Below are positions 1-7,055 of a DNA stretch of 15,591 bases, piece after piece (position 1 is the stretch's first letter; each line of letters begins with the position of its first letter). The notes under the pieces are model-generated. The model saw only the letters and a list, made by a program, of their open reading frames with translations. It made no database searches and was not told the DNA's origin. The translations under genes were made by a program, and so were the position numbers. This stretch comes from Alphaproteobacteria bacterium (GTDB lineage: Bacteria; Pseudomonadota; Alphaproteobacteria; Micropepsales; Micropepsaceae). The stretch spans positions 1-15,591 of the forward strand of contig JAICVV010000014.1 of NCBI GenBank assembly GCA_025935155.1, read 5' to 3'.

Positions 1-1433
1 AACATGGCCCGCATGTTTGCTTCCGACGCGGGGCTTTCCACCACCACCACCAGCGAAGGTTTATTCGACGAGGCGCGCACCAGGCCCCAGGTGCCATCTT
101 CCAGCACCACACGCACCCCATTCACGGTGATCAGATGCGCAATCTTCTGGCCGAGGATTTTCTCGCCGCGTTTCTGCAGGTCTGTGTATTCCTGCGTCAA
201 CGCTTCGACCACAGCGTATTTCTTATCGTCGGGGCAATAGGGCGCCATGGTTGGCGAGCCCCAGGTTTTGGGCAACGACGCCACCAGCTGAGACATCTTC
301 TTCCCGCCGGCGCGGTCCAGCATTTCCAGCACGGCGATGCCGGCGACCACACCGTCATCGTAGCCGCGGCCGAACGGTGGATTGAAGAAATAGTGCCCGC
401 TCTTCTCAAAGCCGGCGAGCGCGCCCAATTCCGCTGTGCGCCGCTTGATATAGGAGTGGCCTGTTTTCCAGTAATCGACCTGCACCCCATTTTCTTTCAG
501 GACCGGATCGGTTTCAAACAGGCCGGTGGATTTCACATCCACCACGAACTTCGCGTTGTGCTGCCGCGCCGATAAATCGCGGGCCAGCAACACCCCAACC
601 TTGTCGGCGAAGATTTCCGCGCCAGCGTCATCCACCACACCGCAGCGGTCGCCATCGCCGTCGAAGCCAAGACAGAGATCGGCGCCGTGTTCGCGCACGG
701 CATCTGCCATCGCATGAAGCATGTGCAGGTCTTCAGGATTGGGATTGTATTTGGGGAACGTATAATCAAGCGCGGTATCCATCGGGATCACATCGGCACC
801 GATGCGCTTCAAGGCTTCCGGCGCAACGATCGCTGCCGTGCCGTTGCCGCAAGCCGCCACCACCCTGATCGGCCGCGAGAGTTTGTGCCCGCCGGTCACC
901 GCCTCCAGATACTGCTCGCGGAAATTTTCCACGCGTGTGTAGCTGCCGCCGGCGCGCGGCTTGCTTTCGCCGCCAAGCACAATGGTTTTCAGCCGTGTCA
1001 TTTCATCCGGCCCGAAGGTGAGCGGTTTGGACGCGCCCATCTTAACACCGGTCCAGCCGTTTTCGTTGTGGCTGGCGGTCACCATTGCGACCGCGGGACA
1101 ATCGAGCGCGAATTGCGCGAAGTAACACATGGGTGTGGTGGCGAGCACGACATCCACCACTTCGCAACCGGCATTCATCAATCCCAAGATCAGCGCCTGC
1201 TGCACAGATTGCGAATAGGAACGGTAATCGTGCCCCGTGGCGATACGCGGCTTAATTCCGAGTTCATGAAAATAGGTGCCAAGCCCAAGGCCGAGCGCCT
1301 GCATGCCCAGCAGATTGATCTCCTGCGGGAAGAGCCAGCGCGCGTCGTATTCGCGAAATCCGTTGGCCGAAACCAGCGCCTCCGTCTCGAATTCATAGGT
1401 GTTGGGCTTCAGGTCGGCGCGCGGCTTCGGCAT
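1..1433 (-). CDS. Phosphomannomutase/phosphoglucomutase (3' end beyond the left edge)
   Basis: Interconverts mannose-6-P/mannose-1-P and probably glucose-6-P/glucose-1-P in the cytoplasm, feeding GDP-mannose or UDP-glucose for surface polysaccharide and LPS. About 477 codons are visible and the frame runs off the window with no stop; relatives are near 500 residues, so roughly 20 are missing. Motifs seen: the phosphoserine loop TASHNENGWTG (Ser121), the metal loop GFDGDGDRCG (Asp258, 260, 262) and the sugar loop FEKSGHYFF. This triad defines the alpha-D-phosphohexomutase family. The wording TASHN-ENGWTG and FEKSGH is that of the alphaproteobacterial branch. The ATG at 1433 is the start because an in-frame TGA lies two codons upstream; the ribosome site is weak. 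It lies 64 bp after the zinc-ribbon gene on the same strand, so co-transcription is possible. The choice between mannose and glucose substrate cannot be read from sequence alone. Confidence 0.93.
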   Translation of the reverse strand, partial: MPKPRADLKPNTYEFETEALVSANGFREYDARWLFPQEINLLGMQALGLGLGTYFHELGIKPRIATGHDYRSYSQSVQQALILGLMNAGCEVVDVVLATTPMCYFAQFALDCPAVAMVTASHNENGWTGVKMGASKPLTFGPDEMTRLKTIVLGGESKPRAGGSYTRVENFREQYLEAVTGGHKLSRPIRVVAACGNGTAAIVAPEALKRIGADVIPMDTALDYTFPKYNPNPEDLHMLHAMADAVREHGADLCLGFDGDGDRCGVVDDAGAEIFADKVGVLLARDLSARQHNAKFVVDVKSTGLFETDPVLKENGVQVDYWKTGHSYIKRRTAELGALAGFEKSGHYFFNPPFGRGYDDGVVAGIAVLEMLDRAGGKKMSQLVASLPKTWGSPTMAPYCPDDKKYAVVEALTQEYTDLQKRGEKILGQKIAHLITVNGVRVVLEDGTWGLVRASSNKPSLVVVVESPASEANMRAM

Positions 1434-1497
1434 GCATCACCAGCGATAATATGGGAATCGATGAACGCCGCGCCCTTACGGGAGCGGGCTTGCGCCG

Positions 1498-1728
1498 TCA
1501 ATGGCGCGAGGCACGCCCGGGATCGAACTGGCCCTCGGCCGCATCGCGCGCCTGATCCCGATCGAGGTCCGGCTGCGGCACGCGTGGATTGTAAAGATCG
1601 AAGGTATCGAAACCGCAGTGCGGGCAGATCGGTATGAGGTCGCCCGTGCGCAATTTCACCAGCTGCTCGCAGCGTTCGCAACGATATTCCGCGTTCTCGC
1701 GCGCGGTTTCACCGGCCTTTTCCGTCAT
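1498..1728 (-). CDS. Small zinc-ribbon protein
   Basis: A 76-residue acidic protein with two knuckles, C17-ERC-20 and C35-PHC-38, spaced as in a single rubredoxin-like or zinc-ribbon fold that would hold one Zn(II). The residues between and after them (Y15R, ICPHCGFDTFD) look like a zinc-ribbon of the kind seen in small bacterial proteins of unknown role. There is no signal peptide, so it is cytoplasmic. The start at 1728 has GAGGCG about 8 bases upstream. It is divergent from the outer-membrane gene at 1819 and lies just upstream of the phosphomannomutase on the same strand. The function is unknown; a nucleic-acid or protein-protein role is only a guess. The tail is rich in charged residues and probably disordered. 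Confidence 0.8.
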   Translation of the reverse strand: MTEKAGETARENAEYRCERCEQLVKLRTGDLIPICPHCGFDTFDLYNPRVPQPDLDRDQARDAAEGQFDPGRASRH

Positions 1729-1818
1729 CCGGAAGCGCCTCTATTATTTGAATGCAATGCGGTGAACGTAAACCGCTGTTTTGTGTTCCGTCAGGGCCGG
1801 CATTTTGCAGAGGAAACG
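1729..1818. promoter_or_regulatory. Divergent promoter region, zinc-ribbon gene / outer-membrane gene
   Basis: These 90 bases separate two divergent genes and must hold both start regions. A 5-bp inverted repeat, GCGGT (1759-1763) and ACCGC (1772-1776) with an 8-base gap, could be an operator or a leader hairpin. No pair of -35/-10 boxes stands out. A strong ribosome site AGAGGAA (1809-1815) sits just before the ATG at 1819. Confidence 0.35.
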
Positions 1819-2373
1819 ATGAACTGGCCCGCTGCGATTCTGGCCCTGCTGTGTGGATGGATGGTTTCGGCCGGCGGGGCTGCGGCCCAGGATGAGTGGT
1901 CCTTGTCGCTCTATGGCGGCCCGACCACCGATACGATTACCACCCAGATCGCCACCGGGCACCTGCACATCATCGGCGGCATGGCGGGCCTCGCCGCAAA
2001 CCGGAAACTTGCGGATTTGGGGAGCGGTTTTTCTCTGATGCTGGAAGGCCAGGCCACGCAGTACTTCACGCATGACGCGTATCAGACGCTTTCGCTGGGC
2101 GTGGGCGTCAGCTTCAACCGCTTCCCGTGGTCCACGCCGACAACCCTGGCCGTTTATCTGGGTCCGTCTTACGCTTTCGATCCCCCGCCCATCGAGGGGA
2201 GGCCGCATCCCTGGCTCAACTATGTGAGCGCGGAATACGCCATGCAGATTCCGCACACGGACAATCTGGATTGGGTGTTACGCCTGTACCACCGTTCCGG
2301 CGCCTGGGGACTTTACGCCCGCAATGTCGATCAGGGCACCATGGTAGGCGTTGGGCTGCGGTGGCGGATGTAG
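1819..2373 (+). CDS. Outer-membrane beta-barrel protein, possibly PagL-like lipid A deacylase
   Basis: 184 residues with a clear signal peptide (hydrophobic residues 5-18, AAA|Q cleavage after residue 23). The mature part has alternating amphipathic strands with many Gly/Tyr/Trp and ends in an aromatic strand (GVGLRWRM), as small outer-membrane barrels do. Near the end, LRLYHRSGAWG gives His158-x-Ser160, resembling the His-x-Ser of PagL-type lipid A 3-O-deacylases (acyloxyacyl hydrolases). PagL's catalytic Glu lies 14 residues after the His; here that place is Gln172 with Asp171 beside it, so activity is uncertain. PagL removes a 3-O-acyl chain from lipid A in the outer membrane. The ATG at 1819 was chosen for its strong AGAGGAA site and for placing the signal peptide at the N-terminus; a longer reading from 1501 would overlap the zinc-ribbon gene. 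Its stop is 6 bp from the stop of the convergent gene. Confidence 0.75.
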   Translation: MNWPAAILALLCGWMVSAGGAAAQDEWSLSLYGGPTTDTITTQIATGHLHIIGGMAGLAANRKLADLGSGFSLMLEGQATQYFTHDAYQTLSLGVGVSFNRFPWSTPTTLAVYLGPSYAFDPPPIEGRPHPWLNYVSAEYAMQIPHTDNLDWVLRLYHRSGAWGLYARNVDQGTMVGVGLRWRM

Positions 2374-2379
2374 CTCCGA

Positions 2380-2907
2380 TTACCGATCGTCTTCCACGGC
2401 CGACAGCAGATCCTGCGCGTCATGCGCCAGTTGCACCAGTCCAACCGGGATTTCTTCGCCGGAATTGCGCGCCCAATCGATAAGCTCGGTAGCGACGCTG
2501 GCAAGTTTCGGCGCGCTGGCGATGAGCCGCGCCTGCTGTTCGATCTTTTCCGGCGTGAGATCGTATTCCGCCCCCGGCACGCGCCAGCCACCCCATTCGG
2601 AATCGCCAGTTACCACCACCGGATACGTGCCGGGAACAGGATGGCGCGCGCAATCCTCCGAAGCCTGCCATTTGTTCCGGGCGCGGACGATGCGCCAATG
2701 CTCCTTGCCATTCAGCTTTCCGGCAATCGGCTGTTCTGCCTGCAGCTCGTCGGCAGCGAACTCGCGGCCCAGACCGACGTCGTAAAAGACGCGGATTGGC
2801 TCATCCAGTCCCTTGGCCCAATGCGGAATGACGCGCTCGATCAGCGCCCAGGTTCCGACAGGTGATACGTAAACCCGCTGGCCCTTATGAAACTGAGCTT
2901 TGGCCAT
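2380..2907 (-). CDS. Conserved hypothetical protein, unknown function
   Basis: 175 residues, no signal peptide or membrane segment, so probably cytoplasmic. The N-terminal third (FHKGQRVYVSPVGTWALIE, then a stretch ending YDVGLGREFAADEL) reads like a small beta-rich, SH3-like barrel with a VGxGREF signature. The middle has charged strands and many Trp. The last 60 residues (TPEKIEQQARLIASAPKLAS onward) are amphipathic helices. I do not recognise the family. ATG at 2907 (MAKAQF) is preferred over a TTG at 2940 that would add 11 basic residues with no better ribosome site; the nearest GGAG is 13 bases before 2907, so initiation may be weak. The promoter region carries a perfect CtrA-type box and a GANTC site (separate entries), suggesting cell-cycle control. 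It lies 69 bp after the secreted-protein gene on the same strand and converges on the outer-membrane gene. Confidence 0.7.
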   Translation of the reverse strand: MAKAQFHKGQRVYVSPVGTWALIERVIPHWAKGLDEPIRVFYDVGLGREFAADELQAEQPIAGKLNGKEHWRIVRARNKWQASEDCARHPVPGTYPVVVTGDSEWGGWRVPGAEYDLTPEKIEQQARLIASAPKLASVATELIDWARNSGEEIPVGLVQLAHDAQDLLSAVEDDR

Positions 2908-2918
2908 AAAACGATGCA

Positions 2919-2923
2919 GACTC
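2919..2923. promoter_or_regulatory. GANTC (CcrM methylation) site in promoter region
   Basis: GACTC, 12 bases before the ATG at 2907 and 33 bases from the CtrA-type box. CcrM methylates GANTC in most alphaproteobacteria, and GcrA reads it in some. It may influence this promoter's cell-cycle timing. One such site alone could be chance; its pairing with the CtrA-type box makes it worth noting. Confidence 0.35.
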
Positions 2924-2956
2924 CGCCTTCCGCGCGGCAACGTTAAGGCGGCAGAC

Positions 2957-2971
2957 TTAAGCGACAGTTAA
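2957..2971 (-). promoter_or_regulatory. CtrA-type binding site (TTAA-N7-TTAA)
   Basis: TTAA (2957-2960), seven bases (gcgacag), TTAA (2968-2971) is an exact match to the CtrA full site of alphaproteobacteria. It lies in the 69-bp gap between two minus-strand genes, 50-64 bases before the ATG at 2907, a normal place for an activator or repressor. A third TTAA is at 2943-2946. Binding is inferred from the motif only. Confidence 0.5.
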
Positions 2972-2976
2972 GCCGC

Positions 2977-3945
2977 TCAATGACCGGCGGCATTTTCCGG
3001 CGGATTGCCGGCCGGCAGATCGCCTCCTTCCGCCGGTGGCAAACTTCCCGTGGGCGCCGCCGGAGTTTGGGATGGCGGTTCCGCTCCCACCGGCGCTGCC
3101 TCGTCCGGAGCGGGCGCCGGCGCCAGTTGCGCGAGCAGCGAAGGCGGCACGGCGGCAATCAGCTGATGCTGCCAGCGGATAAAGTGAAATCCATCGGCAG
3201 CAGCGGCCGGCCTCCGCGTGTTGCAGGGGCCACTCTCGGGACAGGCATGCGCTTCCAGCTCTGAAAGTACCAGCGCTGCGCCGGAGGCGATTTCCACAAC
3301 ATTGTCGCGCCAGGCATGCGTGCCATCGCTTTTCACGGCGGAAAAATAGCGCTCGGAAATCCGGATCGGCGCGGGCGGAGTTCCTGCCCCTGAGGTTTGA
3401 GGCGCGTGAATTGTCCACATCACTCCGGAGCCGTCACGCAAGAAGATCGCGCGGGTTTGCGAGATCGGACCGCTGGCTTTCGAGTCAATTAATTTTAGCA
3501 CAGCGATGCGATTCTCCGGTAGCGCGGGCGGCTGCGGATTGGCTGGATCGGTTTCCAGAACCTGCGAGCCGGCAAGAGCCGCGCGAATTTGCGCCCACGA
3601 TTTCGGGTTTAAGCGGATTGGCAGTACCAGCACCTGGCTCGTATCGAGCGTTGCAGGGCCGCTGACGCGATCGATTTTCAGAGCGCCATCCGCACTCACG
3701 CCGACGGAAAACTCGCCCACATAGGCCATCGAAACGGGATCGCGAAGCACGAAGAGGCCCTCCCCCGAGGCTTCCACCCGGACGCCGCGCTCGACGCCGC
3801 CAAGCACATCGCGAAGCGACAGCAATTGCTGCGGCGAAAGATGCAATCTCTGCACCGCCTGCCCCACAACGCCGATTGCTCCGGCCGCCGGACCGCAAAC
3901 TACCATTGCGGCACACATCGCAAGGCAGATGCAGATCCCGTTCAA
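2977..3945 (-). CDS. Secreted protein of unknown function with proline-rich tail
   Basis: 322 residues if translation starts at the TTG at 3945, which has GGGAGA 6 bases upstream and puts the signal peptide (LNGICICLAMCAAMVVCGPAAGA) at the very N-terminus. A GTG at 4023 would add 26 residues and overlap a likely -10 box. There is no lipobox, so signal peptidase I cleavage near AAGA is expected and the product is periplasmic or exported. The mature part begins with a short helix (LHLSPQQLLSLRD), then beta-rich sequence with no familiar motif, and two cysteines in ACPESGPC that could form a disulphide. The last 50 residues are Pro/Ala/Glu-rich and disordered (PAPAPDEAAPVGAEPPSQ). No known family recognised. 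It is divergent from the coiled-coil gene at 4118, with 172 bases between, which suggests but does not prove a shared role at the envelope. Confidence 0.7.
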   Translation of the reverse strand: MNGICICLAMCAAMVVCGPAAGAIGVVGQAVQRLHLSPQQLLSLRDVLGGVERGVRVEASGEGLFVLRDPVSMAYVGEFSVGVSADGALKIDRVSGPATLDTSQVLVLPIRLNPKSWAQIRAALAGSQVLETDPANPQPPALPENRIAVLKLIDSKASGPISQTRAIFLRDGSGVMWTIHAPQTSGAGTPPAPIRISERYFSAVKSDGTHAWRDNVVEIASGAALVLSELEAHACPESGPCNTRRPAAAADGFHFIRWQHQLIAAVPPSLLAQLAPAPAPDEAAPVGAEPPSQTPAAPTGSLPPAEGGDLPAGNPPENAAGH

Positions 3946-4117
3946 ATTATTTCTCCCATGCACAAACCTTAACACAGCATCTGTGGATCGTCGCTTATTC
4001 TTAAAATGCCCAGGGTTATACACGCCGTTTTACGAACGATTGCTTTACCTATGATGGTGAAAATGCCCTCCGGACACTTTAGCGCTGCTACAACAGCCAA
4101 AGACGGAACCGGTGCGC
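3946..4117. promoter_or_regulatory. Divergent promoter region with DnaA-box-like sequences
   Basis: AT-richer 172-base gap between the secreted-protein and coiled-coil genes. For the plus strand, TTTTAC (4028-4033), 16 bases, TATGAT (4050-4055) is a plausible sigma-70 promoter. For the minus strand, TATAAC (4020-4015) could be a -10 box with a weak -35. Two DnaA-box-like sequences lie here: TTATACACG (4016-4024, one mismatch to TTATNCACA) and TGTGGATCG (3982-3990, two mismatches on the other strand). These are readings by eye, without scoring. Confidence 0.35.
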
Positions 4118-6991
4118 ATGGCCCAGCGTGTCAGCGGATTTGCAAGACGTCCTGCCGGTGGAAGCCGCGCCGCCGAACGGGCCCGCGCCAACAATGAACC
4201 TGCCGGTCAACCCATTCCTCTCGATCTCGCTTCGCTGGTGGCGCCGTACAAACGTTATCGTGGCCTTTCCTTGCGCGTCGAACGGCTGGCGCACGGAGCG
4301 CGGCTCAGCCAGGGCCGCAACAACGGCGACCGTTCGTGGTCCGTTGCACCGGACGAACTGGACAATCTCGAATACCTGCCGCCGAACGATCTGTACGAGG
4401 CGCATACGCTCGCGCTGCGCATCATCAGCCTGGATGGCGGCGATGGCGAAACGCTCGCCGTAATCGATATGCCAATTGCGGGCCGCGCCGGCCCTGGCAA
4501 TTCCTTCGATTTCGCTTCGTCTATGGACGCGGAGCTGCAGCGCATGCGCGACGAGCTCGCCAAGGCGAAAGCCTCGCTTGCCGCACGCGAGACCGAACTC
4601 GCAACCGCACGCCGCAACGCCGAAGAGGCAGAGCGTTCGCACCAATCGTTGAAAGCGGAATTCTCAGCCGCGGAAGAAACATGGGATCGCGAGCTGCGCG
4701 AGCAGCTCACGGCCGCGGCGACGGAAGCGACCGTCAATCTCGAACGGCTCCGCACCGAGTGGGAAGCCGAGCAAGCCACGCGGCGCTCCAAATCCGATGC
4801 TGGCGCGCAAAGGTCGCTCGAGGACGCGCGCAAACGCTGGCAGCAGGAGTCCCAAACCGCGCTCGCCAAAGCGGAAGCGGAATGGAAGATCGCCGAAATG
4901 GCGCGCATGGCCGCGGCCGAAGCAGCCTGGAACGAGCACTCCGCGAAGGTTGTTGCCGAACTCCACACACGCGCTGAAGAGGCCGAAGCGGCGCTCGCTC
5001 GCGCCAAGGTGGCAGTGGCCAAGAACGATACGGCCGAAATGCGCCGCCTGCGCGATGAACTCGCAGCCACTCATGCCGAACTTTCGAAGCGCCGCGCCGA
5101 ACTTGCGGAAGCACGCGCGGCCGCCGAATTGGCTCAAACTCATTCGCACGATTTCACTGCCGACTTGAAAAAGGCCGAACAGACCTGGAAGGCAGCCGAG
5201 AGCAGGCGCCTGGCCGAGGCGGAAGCGCGGTGGAAGGATCAATCCGCCAGAACCGCCGCGGGACTCAATGCGCGCCTGGAACAGACAGAAGCGGCGCTGG
5301 CCGAAAGCCGCGCTGCCGCGGAAGCCGCTCGCGCCCAATCTCGCGCCGCATCAGGCGATCTGAGAAAGGCCGAGCAAAGCTGGAAGGCCGCAGAAGCGGC
5401 CCGATTGGCAGCCGCCGAACAACGATGGAAAGAGCAGATGGCGAATGCCGTCCGCGATGTCAGCGCCCGTCTCGAGCAGACGGAAGGCGCCCTTGCGGAA
5501 GCGCGCGCCGAAGCCGAAGCGGCCCGTGTTCAGTCGCGCGACTCCGCTGCCAATTTGAAGAAAGCCGAACAGGCCTGGAAAGCTGCCGAAGCCGTGCGCC
5601 TCTCCGCCGCCGAAGCGCGCTGGAAAGAGCAGATGGCGAAAGCTGCCGGCGAGGTCACGGCGCGGCTGGAACAGACGGAAGCATCGCTCGTGGAGGCGCG
5701 CGCGCAGGCTGAAGTCTGCCAGCATCAGATCGCTGCAGCGCATGCCACTTTGGCTGCACGCGACGCCGAACTGGCGCAAGCCCAAACTGCTTATGACGAA
5801 TTGCGCGAACAATCGGCCGGCCATTCGGAAGCCGCGCGCGAGAGCTGGCAAAGGGAAACGGACGCCGCTCTGGCGAAAGCGCAGCAATCGTTCAAGGCCG
5901 GAGAAGCAGCCCGTCTGGCTGCGGCAGAAGCGCAGTGGAAAGCGCAGTTTGCATCAACGGCCGCCGAGACCGCAGCCCAGCTGCAACAGGCGGAAGCCGC
6001 TCTCGCGCAAGCGCAGGCAGATTTGCAGGCGCAGAAAACCGAAGCGAGACAAAGCTTGCGGCAATTGCGCGACGAGCTGAGGGCGGCGAAAACCGCGCTG
6101 ACGGCTCGGGAAGGCGACCTTGCCGATGCGCTAAGCGCCGCCGAGCAGGCCAGTTCCACCGCCGATGATTCCTTGCACAGCGTCGCCGCGGAAATCGAAA
6201 AGGCGCGCCAGAAGTGGAAGCGCGACGCAGATGCCGCTCTTGCCAATGCGGAAAAAAAGTGGCGCTCGGAAGAGGCTCCCCGCCTCGCTGCCGCCGAGGC
6301 AAGGTGGCAGGAAACCGTTGCGGCCCGACTGACTGCCGCAGAGGAGCGGTTCAAGCGCGCCGAATCCGCTTTAGCCGATTCCAAGAACGTTTCGGAGGCG
6401 CTGCGTCATGAGCTTGCGGCTGCGCAGGCGAGCCTTGCTCATCGCGAAATCGAAGCCCTGGAGGCTCACGCCGCGCTCGAGCAGGAGCGGGTGCGCGTCG
6501 ATCATGCCGCCATTGTGCTGGAGGAGCGGAAGCCCTCATGGCAAGCGGATGCAGACGAGCGCCGGGTCATGTTCCGCCGCCGGCTGTTCCGCGACTTTGC
6601 GATTGTGGCGTGCCTGGCCGGCTTCGCCTTCATGCTGTTCCCGCGCGTTCAACCGGTCGTCGCGGAGGTCTGGCCCCGCAACCTGTCGATTCACAACGAT
6701 CTGCAACCTCTGCTGCAGATGGCAGGCCTTTCGAGCGGCGTTACCGCAACGCCAACAGCAGCGCCTCCGGCTGAGTCTCAGCCAGCCGCCGGACAGCCGA
6801 ACGCGCTTGTGGACGTGCGGGTCGCAAATTTGCGCCAAAGTCCCTCTACCGGAGCGCCCGTGGTGGTGAAACTCGCGCGAAATGTTCAGGTAACCACACT
6901 GGAGCGTCGCGGCGACTGGGTCTTTGTGCGTATCGGCAGCGGGGCGGAGCAGAAACAGGGCTGGGTGTCCAGGTCCGTGCTGCGGCAGTAG
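4118..6991 (+). CDS. Giant coiled-coil membrane protein with C-terminal SH3b domain
   Basis: 957 residues from ATG 4118 (a GTG at 4112 is an alternative; GGA at 4105 serves either). Order: a globular N-terminal region (about 25-125) with LSQGRNNGDRSWSVAPDEL; then some 680 residues of Ala/Glu/Arg-rich helix that must form a coiled coil; a basic stop (FRRRLFRDF) and one membrane helix (about 827-844); a Pro/Ala linker; and a bacterial SH3 domain (about 895-957, VANLRQSP to GWVSRSVL). Arg before the helix predicts the coil in the cytoplasm and SH3b in the periplasm, where SH3b domains often bind peptidoglycan. The coil holds three tandem 65-residue repeats and looser copies, each with Trp residues. 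No ATPase motif, so not SMC. A scaffold or polarity role, as for TipN-like proteins, is only an analogy. The function is unknown. Confidence 0.85.
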   Translation: MAQRVSGFARRPAGGSRAAERARANNEPAGQPIPLDLASLVAPYKRYRGLSLRVERLAHGARLSQGRNNGDRSWSVAPDELDNLEYLPPNDLYEAHTLALRIISLDGGDGETLAVIDMPIAGRAGPGNSFDFASSMDAELQRMRDELAKAKASLAARETELATARRNAEEAERSHQSLKAEFSAAEETWDRELREQLTAAATEATVNLERLRTEWEAEQATRRSKSDAGAQRSLEDARKRWQQESQTALAKAEAEWKIAEMARMAAAEAAWNEHSAKVVAELHTRAEEAEAALARAKVAVAKNDTAEMRRLRDELAATHAELSKRRAELAEARAAAELAQTHSHDFTADLKKAEQTWKAAESRRLAEAEARWKDQSARTAAGLNARLEQTEAALAESRAAAEAARAQSRAASGDLRKAEQSWKAAEAARLAAAEQRWKEQMANAVRDVSARLEQTEGALAEARAEAEAARVQSRDSAANLKKAEQAWKAAEAVRLSAAEARWKEQMAKAAGEVTARLEQTEASLVEARAQAEVCQHQIAAAHATLAARDAELAQAQTAYDELREQSAGHSEAARESWQRETDAALAKAQQSFKAGEAARLAAAEAQWKAQFASTAAETAAQLQQAEAALAQAQADLQAQKTEARQSLRQLRDELRAAKTALTAREGDLADALSAAEQASSTADDSLHSVAAEIEKARQKWKRDADAALANAEKKWRSEEAPRLAAAEARWQETVAARLTAAEERFKRAESALADSKNVSEALRHELAAAQASLAHREIEALEAHAALEQERVRVDHAAIVLEERKPSWQADADERRVMFRRRLFRDFAIVACLAGFAFMLFPRVQPVVAEVWPRNLSIHNDLQPLLQMAGLSSGVTATPTAAPPAESQPAAGQPNALVDVRVANLRQSPSTGAPVVVKLARNVQVTTLERRGDWVFVRIGSGAEQKQGWVSRSVLRQ
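5165..5749 (+). repeat. Three tandem 195-bp repeats inside the coiled-coil gene
   Basis: Units begin at 5165, 5360 and 5555, each exactly 65 codons. Every unit opens L-[KR]-KAEQ-x-WKAAE, then a RW-K-x-Q block and ARLEQTE-x-[AS]-L. The third unit diverges near its end. Looser copies of the W...AAEARW pattern appear before (about 4839) and after (about 5847 and 6214), so the whole coil probably grew by duplication. The identical length with no indels keeps the helical phase. Confidence 0.85.
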
Positions 6992-7055
6992 AATATCTGT
7001 CCCGCGAATAATCCCCTGTTGACAGCGTCCGGCTGTATGCGCCAGCAATCCGGCG

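Noticed and set aside
687..1637. 316-residue plus-strand reading frame
   Set aside because: It is antisense to the phosphomannomutase, whose catalytic motifs are intact, and its protein shows no motif. It is a by-product of GC-rich codon use.
1501..1818. Upstream extension of the outer-membrane gene
   Set aside because: It overlaps the zinc-ribbon gene on the other strand and would bury the signal peptide inside the protein; the ATG at 1819 has a strong ribosome site.
2374..2379. Terminator between the convergent outer-membrane and unknown genes
   Set aside because: The gap is six bases and no stem with a T run is present around it.
4255..6384. Several Ser/Ala-rich and Arg-rich frames opposite or out of frame in the coiled-coil gene
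   Set aside because: They mirror the repeated GCG/GAA codons of the true frame and lack starts with ribosome sites.
7019..7036. TTGACA and a small hairpin (ACAGC/GCTGT) before the sulfotransferase
   Set aside because: No -10 box lies at a proper distance, and a 5-bp stem is common by chance.
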